From a virus: a stretch of DNA of 64,000 nucleotides. The notes under the pieces were generated by a model. It saw only the letters and a list, made by a program, of their open reading frames with translations. It had not been told where the DNA came from and did no database searches. The position numbers were made by a program, and so were the translations under genes. The stretch is taken from the IMG/VR virus record IMGVR_UViG_3300028608_000006, positions 1-64,000 of that record; one strand, given 5' to 3'. This document shows positions 30,664 to 39,261 of this stretch, in pieces; within the stretch, counting starts at the first letter, position 1; each line of letters begins with the position of its first letter.

Positions 30664-32220
30664 TTACGCCCCGATGGAGTGCTTAACGATCAGTTTGATC
30701 AGGGCTGCGTGCAGACGCTGACGTTTGGCCGCGGTGTCTTCCTGCGTCTCAACAGAAACGTAGGTAGCCTCCACGATGTCAGCAGCCAGGTTGCATTCAA
30801 CAGCGCGCAGGAACGCAGGCACCAGACCACCGGCCATCAGCGCTTGCAGAACCACACCGTCGTGCTCACCTTCAACAGCCAGCATTTCACCGCTGTTATC
30901 GCCACGACGAGCAGCGAGCGCACGAGATACAGCGTAGTACGCCTTCTCGTATTCGTCACCCATCTTGACCGAGAACCACTGGTCGACCATGAACTTGCCA
31001 TTAACCAGGCTACCGACGCGATCGTTCAACTTCGGGGTTTCCAGCAGGAACTTCAGAGCACGCTCACGCGCAGCCTTGATGAACAGTTGCTTGGCCTTGC
31101 TGCTCAGCGAGGTATCGATGGACTTGTAGTAAGCGCCCGCCCATTCCTTCACGAAGTCAGGAGTGGTGAGTGCCGACGCAGGGTTCACGTCAACCTTGTT
31201 GAAGCGAGCGAAGGTAACAGCCACCAGCCACTCTTTGAAGCTGATGCCGTGTTCTTCCAGCAATGCCAGCGATTGCGCCGTGTAGAAGATCTGCACGTTG
31301 CCGGACATGAACTTGGCGCCTTCGTAGTCCTTGTTCGGGTGGTCGGCCAAACGGATTGGCTCGAGTTCACCGATGGCTACAACGCGGCTCTTGTAAGCAG
31401 TCGCGATCTGCTTCAAGCTGATGAGGTAACGGGTCATGCCGTTCCACAGCAGGTTCACGTACTCGCGGTAGTCCGACAGCTTACCGCCCGACAGCCACTT
31501 CACTGGGTTCTCGTCGGTAACCATTTTGGTCAGGACGACATACATCTTGAGCAGGCGGTTGATTTCCAGGCTCTTGATGACACCGAAGTTGAAGACGCTG
31601 TTCTTCACGCTGAAGATGTTCTGCAACTCGTAGATGTCGGTCACCGAGTTCGCAGCGCGCGACAAGTCGTACTCGTCGTTGCTCAGGATCTCGACCACGT
31701 CAGGGTGCGACGTGTTGACGTATTCCTTGATCTCTTCCGAGCTGGCGTAGTTGAACTGAAGACGGTTCAACGCTTCCAACGAGATGTTGGAGAAGTCCAG
31801 GGCGCTGTTCTTCACTTCGGTCGGGTAGATCTGCGACTCGAAGAACGGATCGTCAACGTTGACGAAGTTGTAGGTCATACGGCTGAAGCTCAGGTCTTGC
31901 AAGCGATCAGACGTATAAAGGAGACCCAACTCAGCAGCCAACGACTTGGCAAATGGAACGCCGAAGTCCTTGATCATGTCGAAGCCACCACGGATCACAG
32001 CAGCCAGACGGTCGCTGGTAGCGTCCATGACTTGGCTGTGTGGGGTGATCTCGCCAGTCACACGAACGATCTCGTCGCGGAAACCAGCAGGGGTGTAAGC
32101 GGCAGAACCGTAGCTCTGTTCGTTCAGACCGACGACCAGGTTCTTAACGCGGATCGGGGTATCGGAGTTGTGGGCAACCGCGATGGATTCAGCGAGTGCA
32201 AGGCTCGAACGACTGATCAT
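30664..32220 (-). CDS. Virion-type protein of unknown role, 518 aa
   Basis: Starts MISRSSLALAESIAVAHNSDT. Helical, charged, without export signals. Segments such as NRLLKMYVVLTKMVTDENPVKWLSGG and YREYVNLLWNGMTRYLISL suggest a packed helical protein. Its start overlaps the 57-aa gene's stop (ATGA). Its place between protease and polymerase corresponds to the phiKZ gp175-gp178 interval, which holds virion and inner-body proteins. Confidence 0.55.
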   Translation of the reverse strand: MISRSSLALAESIAVAHNSDTPIRVKNLVVGLNEQSYGSAAYTPAGFRDEIVRVTGEITPHSQVMDATSDRLAAVIRGGFDMIKDFGVPFAKSLAAELGLLYTSDRLQDLSFSRMTYNFVNVDDPFFESQIYPTEVKNSALDFSNISLEALNRLQFNYASSEEIKEYVNTSHPDVVEILSNDEYDLSRAANSVTDIYELQNIFSVKNSVFNFGVIKSLEINRLLKMYVVLTKMVTDENPVKWLSGGKLSDYREYVNLLWNGMTRYLISLKQIATAYKSRVVAIGELEPIRLADHPNKDYEGAKFMSGNVQIFYTAQSLALLEEHGISFKEWLVAVTFARFNKVDVNPASALTTPDFVKEWAGAYYKSIDTSLSSKAKQLFIKAARERALKFLLETPKLNDRVGSLVNGKFMVDQWFSVKMGDEYEKAYYAVSRALAARRGDNSGEMLAVEGEHDGVVLQALMAGGLVPAFLRAVECNLAADIVEATYVSVETQEDTAAKRQRLHAALIKLIVKHSIGA

Positions 32221-32390
32221 TGTTTATCCCCTGTCACAGCAGCGTTGATGGCTTTGCTGATGTGTTCGTCCTGGATGGCAGGAGGCATTGGAGCGATGAA
32301 CTCCAAACCAACCTTGTTGATAGTGCTCTTCACGAGTTCCACCGTGTTGGCGATAGACACCGTGTCTTGAATGAAAGTTTGCTGGTTCAT
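32217..32390 (-). CDS. Hypothetical small protein, 57 aa
   Basis: Starts MNQQTFIQDTVSIANTVELV with AAGGG upstream. A short helical protein with a Pro break (APMPPAIQDE). It lies between endolysin and the 518-aa gene and overlaps the latter by ATGA. Not recognised. No membrane helix, so not an obvious holin. Confidence 0.6.
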   Translation of the reverse strand: MNQQTFIQDTVSIANTVELVKSTINKVGLEFIAPMPPAIQDEHISKAINAAVTGDKQ

Positions 32391-32419
32391 GGTGAACGAC
32401 CCTTTACGGAAGAATGGGA

Positions 32420-33295
32420 TTAAGCAGCGGTCAGGACACGATTGACTGTGTCCATCCCTTTGTAATACGTGTCGTACAAGCGAGCGTTGATTTCGCCCAC
32501 AGTGATCTGCCCGTCCTTGTCGTAGTCGAAGCCAGAGTTCTGACGATAGCCAGTAGCCTCAACGTCCTTACGGAAGATAACGGTATCAGCGGACAACCCA
32601 ACCGCTTTCGGGTAGAAGATGGTCAGGTAGAAGTCTTCCAGCTGCGTGTAGGTCTTGCCACGCTTCGCCCACATGTCGAAGTAAGCGAACACCCACTTGA
32701 GTTGTTCGATCTGTGGCAGAACCCGCAGCGATGCGGTGGTGGTCTTGAGGTCAGCAGCCGCCATGTCGCCGAACTGGATCAAGCCGAAGTACTTGGCCCC
32801 TGCACCGTTCTGAATGGTCGGGCTGAACGTACCACCCGTTTCAAAGCACATGCAGGACATCAGCCAGTCCACAGCTTCATCAGGCCAGTTGCGGGCTTTG
32901 CAACCCGCGATGACCGCGTCCAGAAACTCCTTCGATACCTTGGTACTCCAGGCTGCCTTATAACGAGGCAAACGGTGTTGTTGGATATAGCCATCGAGTG
33001 CTTTACGGACACCCGATTTAGTGCCTTTACCGTAGACACCATCCACCTTACCGTCGTACAGCCCAGCCGCCTTCAGCAGATCCTGAATGCTTACAATGGC
33101 TTTCACCGTTGCATCACCTGGAATCGTCGAAGGAGGAATGTTCGGTAGGTCCATGCGTTTGTACGCGGTGAGCAGGGACATCATGGCGAACAGACTGCCG
33201 CCTCCCCATGCACCGTCGATACCGGAAGTGTAGAGACCACTTTCCTTCAGCATTACCTGAACGTCTTTGATACCGTTGGAGTTTCTGTAGTTCAT
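32420..33295 (-). CDS. Modular endolysin: peptidoglycan-binding repeats plus transglycosylase
   Basis: 291 aa, near the 260-330 of phiKZ gp144, EL188 and OBPgp279. Two peptidoglycan-binding repeats at residues ~5-45 (VQVMLKESGLYTSGIDGAWG) and ~67-105 (IQDLLKAAGLYDGKVDGVYG). The catalytic lysozyme-like transglycosylase domain (~115-290) has Glu152 in CFETGGTFSP and GAKYFGLIQFG after it. It degrades the glycan of the murein at lysis. An EF-hand-like loop, DYDKDGQITVGEI (257-269), is close to the C-terminus. GAGG at the end of the beta gene serves as ribosome-binding site; the genes are 1 base apart. Confidence 0.88.
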   Translation of the reverse strand: MNYRNSNGIKDVQVMLKESGLYTSGIDGAWGGGSLFAMMSLLTAYKRMDLPNIPPSTIPGDATVKAIVSIQDLLKAAGLYDGKVDGVYGKGTKSGVRKALDGYIQQHRLPRYKAAWSTKVSKEFLDAVIAGCKARNWPDEAVDWLMSCMCFETGGTFSPTIQNGAGAKYFGLIQFGDMAAADLKTTTASLRVLPQIEQLKWVFAYFDMWAKRGKTYTQLEDFYLTIFYPKAVGLSADTVIFRKDVEATGYRQNSGFDYDKDGQITVGEINARLYDTYYKGMDTVNRVLTAA

Positions 33296-33296
33296 G

Positions 33297-36200
33297 TTAC
33301 TTACCTCGATAGATGGCGATGGCTTGTTTAGTGACCGCGATGGTGAGTTCGCAACTGACCAGCTTGTTACGGAAACTCAACACCATTCGGTTAAACATAC
33401 CTTTAAGACTGGTTTTGATCAGAACTTCACGACCATCTTCGGTCATCAGGGGCTTGTGCATGATGCGACCCACTGTGCCTTTCATCTGGTTCGCGATAAC
33501 GTATTTGTCCGCGTTGGTACTTGGATCCATGGACTCCACCAAGATGGTGACGAACGCTTTACCAGGCGACAGAATCGGCTTGTTAACGTTCAAGCTGTTA
33601 GACACAGCTCCCTTTACAACATCGGACCCTTCAATCTCTGCGGTTCTCTTGCGGGCTTTGTCCTGAGAGGTGATGAACTTCTTCACCGTCTCCGACATAT
33701 CTTCGGGTGCAGAGTTATACACCACGTCGATTTTGATGACCTTGCCGTGATGCTTGGAACGAACTTGCCGGATACCCAGTTTGTTCATTTCCGTGGCGAG
33801 ACTAACTTCAGCAACATCGCCCACCAAGTGAGCGTCTTCAACGTTGCATAAAATCGAGTCATAGTCAACAGAATCGCCCACTTTAACTTCGAGGCTGATG
33901 TTCTGTACCACGTCGATCGCGAAACGCATACCTTTGATGTACGGAGTAACACCTTCCATAGCCAGTTCTTTCGCAATGGCGATGGAGTCTTCGTACACGT
34001 CCTGGTCTTCCACCATGGCAATCCGCACCATGCGCCCTGCTTTCCAAGCCACTTGACCTGGGCAGAAAGCGTCTCGAGCAAACCACTGCTCATCCCAACC
34101 AATCACATCACCCTTATTAAAGCTATCGCCAACCTTGAGGTCAGTGATCCGGGTATGTCGATGGTATTCACCTGCTGCCTCACCGATAGCCAACCCGAGA
34201 GGGTAGACGTCAGTGGTGCCGTCCTTATACGTCACTCTGAGAGCGTCCTCAGTGACTTCTGTGACCTTGCCAGCGTCAGTAGCTACCTTGCTGTACAGAT
34301 CGGACGTACGGTGCGCTACGACGTTCTCGTAGCCGGTACGGAGGATGTTCGGCGTGTAGTTCATTGCACTGACCGCCTGACTCGCTTGAGTCGAGGTAAA
34401 GGTCGAACGTTTCGGGTCATCGTGACCCACGCCGTACTGCAAGTTACCCGTAACCGATACCAAACCCGAGTTGGACGGTTTCTCACCCAGAGCGATGTTA
34501 CCCCGGAAGTCTTTGATGCTAGGGTCAGAGGTCAGGTAGGTTACGAAGCCTACTTTACCGCTGTCCTTGTTCGCCTCCGAGATCTTGCCCTTGTAAGTGT
34601 CCAGCTGCTGACGAGCGCGTTTCACCATGGTGATCTCACTACGACCACCCACACCGCCGAAGGTTACTTCTTCCTGATCCTTCAACTGGTGAATCGGGTT
34701 CACCTCTTCCACCAAGTTCACCGAGGTATCGGTAATGATGTTGAGGATAACCGCTTCAGGGTTGATGTCGATGGTGTGCTTGCGCTCTTTGCCTTTGTTC
34801 CGGTACATGCGAATGGCTTTCACCAATTCCCGGTACACATGACCCGCAAACCGCTCGTAACCCACGATGCGTTGTTCTTCAATCTCTACTTCATGACGCG
34901 AGTAGTCCGTCTCCAGCAACTTCACAGCGTCGATCAGCAGATAGTGGAAGGACGTCGCATAACCCAACTTCGCCAGCTCTTCCTTGGTCACCGGGTCGAT
35001 GAACAGGTCGAACAGGTTCTTCATTTCCTTGAACTGCTGAGGCTTAACCTTTGGATCGCCCATCAATGGAACCCAGATACCTTTCTCGTTGAGATCGGTG
35101 CGACTGAAGTTACTGATGTTGTTCAGCTTCGGCATACCACCGAAGATCAGGCTGGCCAGTTTCTCACGACGGTTGAAGATCAGGTACTCGTCGTTGAAAG
35201 CAATAGCGTACTCATCTTCACTGAGCTTAGGACGGGTGCCCATTGGAACAGTGCGAGTGGTCGCCTTGGTAACTTGGATCAGCTTGTCGATACCGAAGTA
35301 GTAGCAGAGCACCACACCAATCGGGAAGTGATACCCGCTGATGTTGATGACCGCGTACTCGATAGGCGCCTTGGCCAAAGACACACCGCACAGACCCTCT
35401 AGGGTGCCCATCTCGGTGTCGCCGTGGTAAAGGTTACCGTAACTGTCAATCCACAGCGGCTTGCCCGCCTTAACGCCCACCAGGAAGCACTCCTTCTTGG
35501 TGTACTTCAAGCGGTAATCAGGATACTTCTCCAGCAACTCGTCAATACGGAAGTCGAGAGTAACGTCGCCAACAGTAATGAACGTGAACTTCTTCGCCAG
35601 AATGCTGTAGATCCGTGGGGAGATGTAGTCAGGGTTGTAACCCGAACCTTGGCTGTAAGTCAGGAAGGCAGCCTCACCTTCTTTCTTCATGCCACGGGTA
35701 CGGATCTGTTTCACCAGCCACAGACCGTAGTCGTCCACCACCTTCTGGCTACGCAGCACCATGAGCTTGCGGTCATAGTAGCTGGTCAGAGCAACCTTGA
35801 AAGCGTTGATCTTGCGGATCGGCAGTTCCATGCGTTGCAGTTGCATGTGTTGCTTCACACCGTCAACAGTGAAAGACCCATCCTTCTGCACTTTAGGCAA
35901 ACGGATCTGGTGGGTACTTTGAGCGCCGTCTACAGGGTGAAGCTGAATGCGCAGTACGTCGTAGGCACCTTCAACACCGGAAATCGATTCGGTCTTGTAG
36001 TCAGCTACCGCAACACCGGCGTTCTGCACACCCACTACCATCTTGGCAATGTCTTTGTGCAGGAAGCGCTGAGCGTACTCTTGTTTCAATACAGCGGAGC
36101 GGCTACGGAGCATGCTCTCGTCAAGCACGGTGATGAAGTTACCTTCGATCTTGCCGTCCAACGAGTTGATCTCTTCTTGAGAGATGTGCATGTATTCGCC

Positions 36201-37613
36201 CAGTGTCTGACCGTTCTCCATTTCAATGTGCTGGAAGGCAGTGCCCTTGCGCATGAAGAAGTTTTGTTCAGAGACTGTCAGAACGCCATCACGAGCACGT
36301 TCTTCCAAAGCCGCACGGATGCCAGACTCAGGGGTAGGGAACGCATCCTTGTTGGTCGAGATCTCCACCGAAGTGGTTTCAACGTCCAACAGGGAGTCAT
36401 CTACGTTACTTGTCCAATCCCCAGCAGCTTCATCAGCTGTATGTTCTGCCGCATCTCCTTGCCCTTCCACCAGTGCGCCGTTATGTCCCGCGTCACTGCT
36501 GAAAACATCAAGGATGCTACTATCAGCAGAATGATCATCCACAGGCGCATCTTTGCCAGCAGGCGAGGTTGCTTCTCCGTTACCGGATGCTCGTCCTTGC
36601 CCTTTCGCAGCTCCCGCCTTTCCTTGAGCCACTGAAGCGTCGTTTTCCGCTCCACCGGATCCGTTGGCTCCTGTTCCATCTTTCTTCTCCTCGTCGGTAA
36701 TATCCTTTTCACTTACCGAACCACGGGACAAGTTCATCAACGCCAAGTAGAAACGCTTGGTTACGTTGAGACGCTTGGGAGAAACTGCTTCAGTCTTGTC
36801 CTTCGTGTTCAGCTCGTCAAGCCAGGACTTGATCGTTTTAACGTTGATGATCAATGCCTTGCTGTTCGAAGTAAAGATGAAGTGCAGGTCGTCTTCCGCC
36901 TGAGGGCTCAACTTACCGAACAAACTGTACTCGTACTGTCCCTGTAGGAAAGCCAACAGATCCAGCAACCAGTATGTCCCCTCGGCTTTAGTTACCCGAA
37001 GAGATTGGTTACTAGGAACTGGAAGACCTTCTTTAAAGCTTCCGATATACTTTTCATAATCGACCATCAACTCTTTGTAAGAGGGAACGTTGATCGGGAG
37101 TTCCATTCGCAGGAACTGTTTACGGGTCTGTGTGCGGGCTGCCTCCTCATTCGCACCCTCAACCAACATGTTCAGCCGGTTGTAATGGATTTCGAAGTTA
37201 ACGAAGGTCGCTGCACGTTGAGCCCAGGTTTTGTCCGCAATGCCGTAGTTCTTCACAACCAGCACATCGTTTCGGCGATACACCGTGTTGATGTCTTTGG
37301 TCCAGTTGTAGTTGTAGTGGCTGGCGCGATACGCTTGAATCGCTTTCTTGATGTCGAACGCCAACACACGACCATGCCCCAACACCGGAGTGAAACGAGG
37401 CACGAACTCAACGAACACGTCTTCTGGGAAGTTAGAGATAAACGCTTCCGACACAGAAGGACCGTACTCACTCGCCAGCTTCGGTACAAAGTGCACCAAG
37501 GCTTGCTTCGGCATGACAATCTCGCTCACGCCGATAAAGTTGGGCTCTATGAGCTCCTGTTTCTTCCGTTGTACAAACAGCTTGAAAAACTCACTGTACG
37601 TAAGAAGCCGCAT
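33297..37613 (-). CDS. RNA polymerase beta subunit, single chain (phage multisubunit type)
   Basis: 1438 aa. C-terminal blocks match bacterial beta: NPIHQLKDQEEVTFGGVGG (~970-990) over the rifampicin region, VEDQDVYEDSIAIAKELA (~1197-1214) over the NFEDAI block, and YVIANQMKGTVGRI then EDGREVLIKTSLKGMFNRM (~1367-1410) over the KxAGRHGNKGVV/PLGVPSRM blocks. The N-terminal ~300 residues would be the beta protrusion/lobe. A Gly/Ala/Asp-rich disordered linker occupies ~300-430. phiKZ encodes beta in two proteins; here one chain. It pairs with beta' next door, and likely forms the virion RNA polymerase. Confidence 0.82.
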   Translation of the reverse strand: MRLLTYSEFFKLFVQRKKQELIEPNFIGVSEIVMPKQALVHFVPKLASEYGPSVSEAFISNFPEDVFVEFVPRFTPVLGHGRVLAFDIKKAIQAYRASHYNYNWTKDINTVYRRNDVLVVKNYGIADKTWAQRAATFVNFEIHYNRLNMLVEGANEEAARTQTRKQFLRMELPINVPSYKELMVDYEKYIGSFKEGLPVPSNQSLRVTKAEGTYWLLDLLAFLQGQYEYSLFGKLSPQAEDDLHFIFTSNSKALIINVKTIKSWLDELNTKDKTEAVSPKRLNVTKRFYLALMNLSRGSVSEKDITDEEKKDGTGANGSGGAENDASVAQGKAGAAKGQGRASGNGEATSPAGKDAPVDDHSADSSILDVFSSDAGHNGALVEGQGDAAEHTADEAAGDWTSNVDDSLLDVETTSVEISTNKDAFPTPESGIRAALEERARDGVLTVSEQNFFMRKGTAFQHIEMENGQTLGEYMHISQEEINSLDGKIEGNFITVLDESMLRSRSAVLKQEYAQRFLHKDIAKMVVGVQNAGVAVADYKTESISGVEGAYDVLRIQLHPVDGAQSTHQIRLPKVQKDGSFTVDGVKQHMQLQRMELPIRKINAFKVALTSYYDRKLMVLRSQKVVDDYGLWLVKQIRTRGMKKEGEAAFLTYSQGSGYNPDYISPRIYSILAKKFTFITVGDVTLDFRIDELLEKYPDYRLKYTKKECFLVGVKAGKPLWIDSYGNLYHGDTEMGTLEGLCGVSLAKAPIEYAVINISGYHFPIGVVLCYYFGIDKLIQVTKATTRTVPMGTRPKLSEDEYAIAFNDEYLIFNRREKLASLIFGGMPKLNNISNFSRTDLNEKGIWVPLMGDPKVKPQQFKEMKNLFDLFIDPVTKEELAKLGYATSFHYLLIDAVKLLETDYSRHEVEIEEQRIVGYERFAGHVYRELVKAIRMYRNKGKERKHTIDINPEAVILNIITDTSVNLVEEVNPIHQLKDQEEVTFGGVGGRSEITMVKRARQQLDTYKGKISEANKDSGKVGFVTYLTSDPSIKDFRGNIALGEKPSNSGLVSVTGNLQYGVGHDDPKRSTFTSTQASQAVSAMNYTPNILRTGYENVVAHRTSDLYSKVATDAGKVTEVTEDALRVTYKDGTTDVYPLGLAIGEAAGEYHRHTRITDLKVGDSFNKGDVIGWDEQWFARDAFCPGQVAWKAGRMVRIAMVEDQDVYEDSIAIAKELAMEGVTPYIKGMRFAIDVVQNISLEVKVGDSVDYDSILCNVEDAHLVGDVAEVSLATEMNKLGIRQVRSKHHGKVIKIDVVYNSAPEDMSETVKKFITSQDKARKRTAEIEGSDVVKGAVSNSLNVNKPILSPGKAFVTILVESMDPSTNADKYVIANQMKGTVGRIMHKPLMTEDGREVLIKTSLKGMFNRMVLSFRNKLVSCELTIAVTKQAIAIYRGK
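36401..36679 (-). CDS. Overprinted membrane-protein ORF within RNA polymerase beta
   Basis: 92 aa in another frame of the same strand, lying over beta residues ~312-405. GAGGAG is 7 bases before the ATG at 36679, one of the best ribosome-binding sites in the region. The product has a highly charged N-terminus (MEQEPTDPVERKTTLQW, then RERRELRKGK-like basic residues), a membrane helix at ~46-62 (LWMIILLIVASLMFSAV) and a short C-terminus with WWKGKEMRQ, giving N-in topology by the positive-inside rule. Expression not shown; chance hydrophobicity cannot be ruled out. Confidence 0.42.
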   Translation of the reverse strand: MEQEPTDPVERKTTLQWLKERRELRKGKDEHPVTEKQPRLLAKMRLWMIILLIVASLMFSAVTRDITAHWWKGKEMRQNIQLMKLLGIGQVT

Positions 37614-37615
37614 TG

Positions 37616-39232
37616 TTACTCCTCAAGACCACTCGTAGCGGCCTTCAACATAAACAGAATCGGTTCGTTGACAGGGTCATAAAGGAAACGACCGCTGCCA
37701 CTGATGTAGTACTCGCGCTTGCCGAACAGATCCCGAACTTCGGACTTACTGTCTTCGGCGTTCACGCTGTTGCTGTTCAACTGGTCACCGTCGTGGTCGG
37801 AGTCATAGCCCGCTTCACGAGAAGGGTCAACCGACATGGCATCGAAGTAGTCAGGGGTTTCCGTCCGGTGCGGGTAACGGGAACAGGTTTCCATTACTTC
37901 CCAATCAGGGGTGCGAATGGTCCGAGGCTTAGCCCCAGTGATCGTCACCAAGTTCACCTTGGCAGGAACGATAGAACCGATACCAATGATCGGGTAACGT
38001 GTCTGCTGGGTGATCTGATCCATGACTGTGGCTTGACACGACAGGTAGAACAGCTCCATGTACGTGATTGGACGAACCAGTTTACGGTCCTTATCCTTGG
38101 GGAGATCGTTGATGTCATGCAGCACACAAACGTCCTCACCATCGTCATAGACTAGGGCGAGGTAGTGTTTTTCAACGATGATCTCCTTGTTCCGCAGATG
38201 CACGTTGGAGAAGCCGTTGAAGAGTTTGTTCAACCCAGTAAAGGTCGACCACTTCTCAACCACATACGGTGGCACTTCGACGTACTCGTATTCGAGGGTC
38301 TTGGTGTTCACCAGCTTCACGGTCTGCGAACCAGGAGTAAAGATGTTCTGCAAGTACTTGCTCAGAAGAGCGTGCACACAGACGTACTGGTTGTTCAGCA
38401 GCGCTTGATACAGACCGATGTCCGTGGAGTTAGGGTTAACCCCGTTGGTCTTGAACAAGTCTGCCCGAGAGACCTTACGCGCAGTAATAACGTTACGGGT
38501 ACCCGACACCACACCACGAGTAGACAAACGCTTCTGGAACAAACCCCCTTTACCTTCAGTCAAACCGAAGAGGTATTGGTCGATGTCGTTGAAGGCACTT
38601 TGCAGGGACCAACGCACGTTGTCGTACAGTGGGTTCTCCGCATCCCGTTGACTACCCAAACTGATGACTCGAGTCTTGAAGATCAGCTTCCTATATAGGT
38701 CGGTGATCTCGGGCTCAGTCGGAGCACCGCTCGGTTGGAACTGAATGTCCCGCAGACCCGCCGGAATCACCAACACTTTATTGCTGACGGCGATGTCACG
38801 GAACTGAGTGACCAACTTCACCCGCTGCTTACGTTTGTAGGAATCCGTCGTAGCAGGAACGATTTCGTGGAAGTGACGCATAAAGAAAGCAAAACCCGTC
38901 TCCCCGTCGAGGAGGTTGGATTTTATGAAATCTTTAGCCACAGGATCCCATACCGCGTATTCCGTTCCTTTCAGAATACTGAGGTACAAGGATTTTATTT
39001 GCGTCAGTGCTTTGAAGTAAGTTGGGTTGAAGAGCCCGAGCTTTGTGTCAATGTACGCTTCAGTTCTATCGCGCTCTTTGCTACCCAGCTTGCCGAAAAT
39101 CTCTAGGGAATAAAGACCCTCGTCATTCAAGTTCTGGGTCATCCCTTCAAAGGCGTCCGTGGACGTTACTTCTTTGAAGACGCCCGGCAGAATAGTCTTT
39201 GGATCTAACAACTTAAGGTTTGTGGGCTTCAT
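37616..39232 (-). CDS. RNA polymerase beta' N-terminal subunit
   Basis: 538 aa. It has the beta' catalytic loop YDSDHDGDQLNSNSV (Asp479, Asp481, Asp483; bacterial NADFDGDQMAVHV), which binds the catalytic Mg. DEGLYSLEIFG (~37-47) matches DGLFCxRIFG, and GGLFQKRLSTRGVVSGTRNVI (~235-255) matches the [22 protein letters not shown] block. The Cys residues of the N-terminal zinc ribbon are absent. The chain ends about 55 residues after the loop, so bridge helix and trigger loop must be on another gene (phiKZ gp80-like), not seen here. Two bases separate it from beta. Confidence 0.85.
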   Translation of the reverse strand: MKPTNLKLLDPKTILPGVFKEVTSTDAFEGMTQNLNDEGLYSLEIFGKLGSKERDRTEAYIDTKLGLFNPTYFKALTQIKSLYLSILKGTEYAVWDPVAKDFIKSNLLDGETGFAFFMRHFHEIVPATTDSYKRKQRVKLVTQFRDIAVSNKVLVIPAGLRDIQFQPSGAPTEPEITDLYRKLIFKTRVISLGSQRDAENPLYDNVRWSLQSAFNDIDQYLFGLTEGKGGLFQKRLSTRGVVSGTRNVITARKVSRADLFKTNGVNPNSTDIGLYQALLNNQYVCVHALLSKYLQNIFTPGSQTVKLVNTKTLEYEYVEVPPYVVEKWSTFTGLNKLFNGFSNVHLRNKEIIVEKHYLALVYDDGEDVCVLHDINDLPKDKDRKLVRPITYMELFYLSCQATVMDQITQQTRYPIIGIGSIVPAKVNLVTITGAKPRTIRTPDWEVMETCSRYPHRTETPDYFDAMSVDPSREAGYDSDHDGDQLNSNSVNAEDSKSEVRDLFGKREYYISGSGRFLYDPVNEPILFMLKAATSGLEE

Positions 39233-39261
39233 TCAAATTTCCCTTTATTAGGAGTTAGCAC

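Noticed and set aside
38690-38700. CTATATAGG inside the beta' gene as an early promoter
   Set aside because: It lacks the TATATTAC core, lies within coding sequence and has no downstream early gene.
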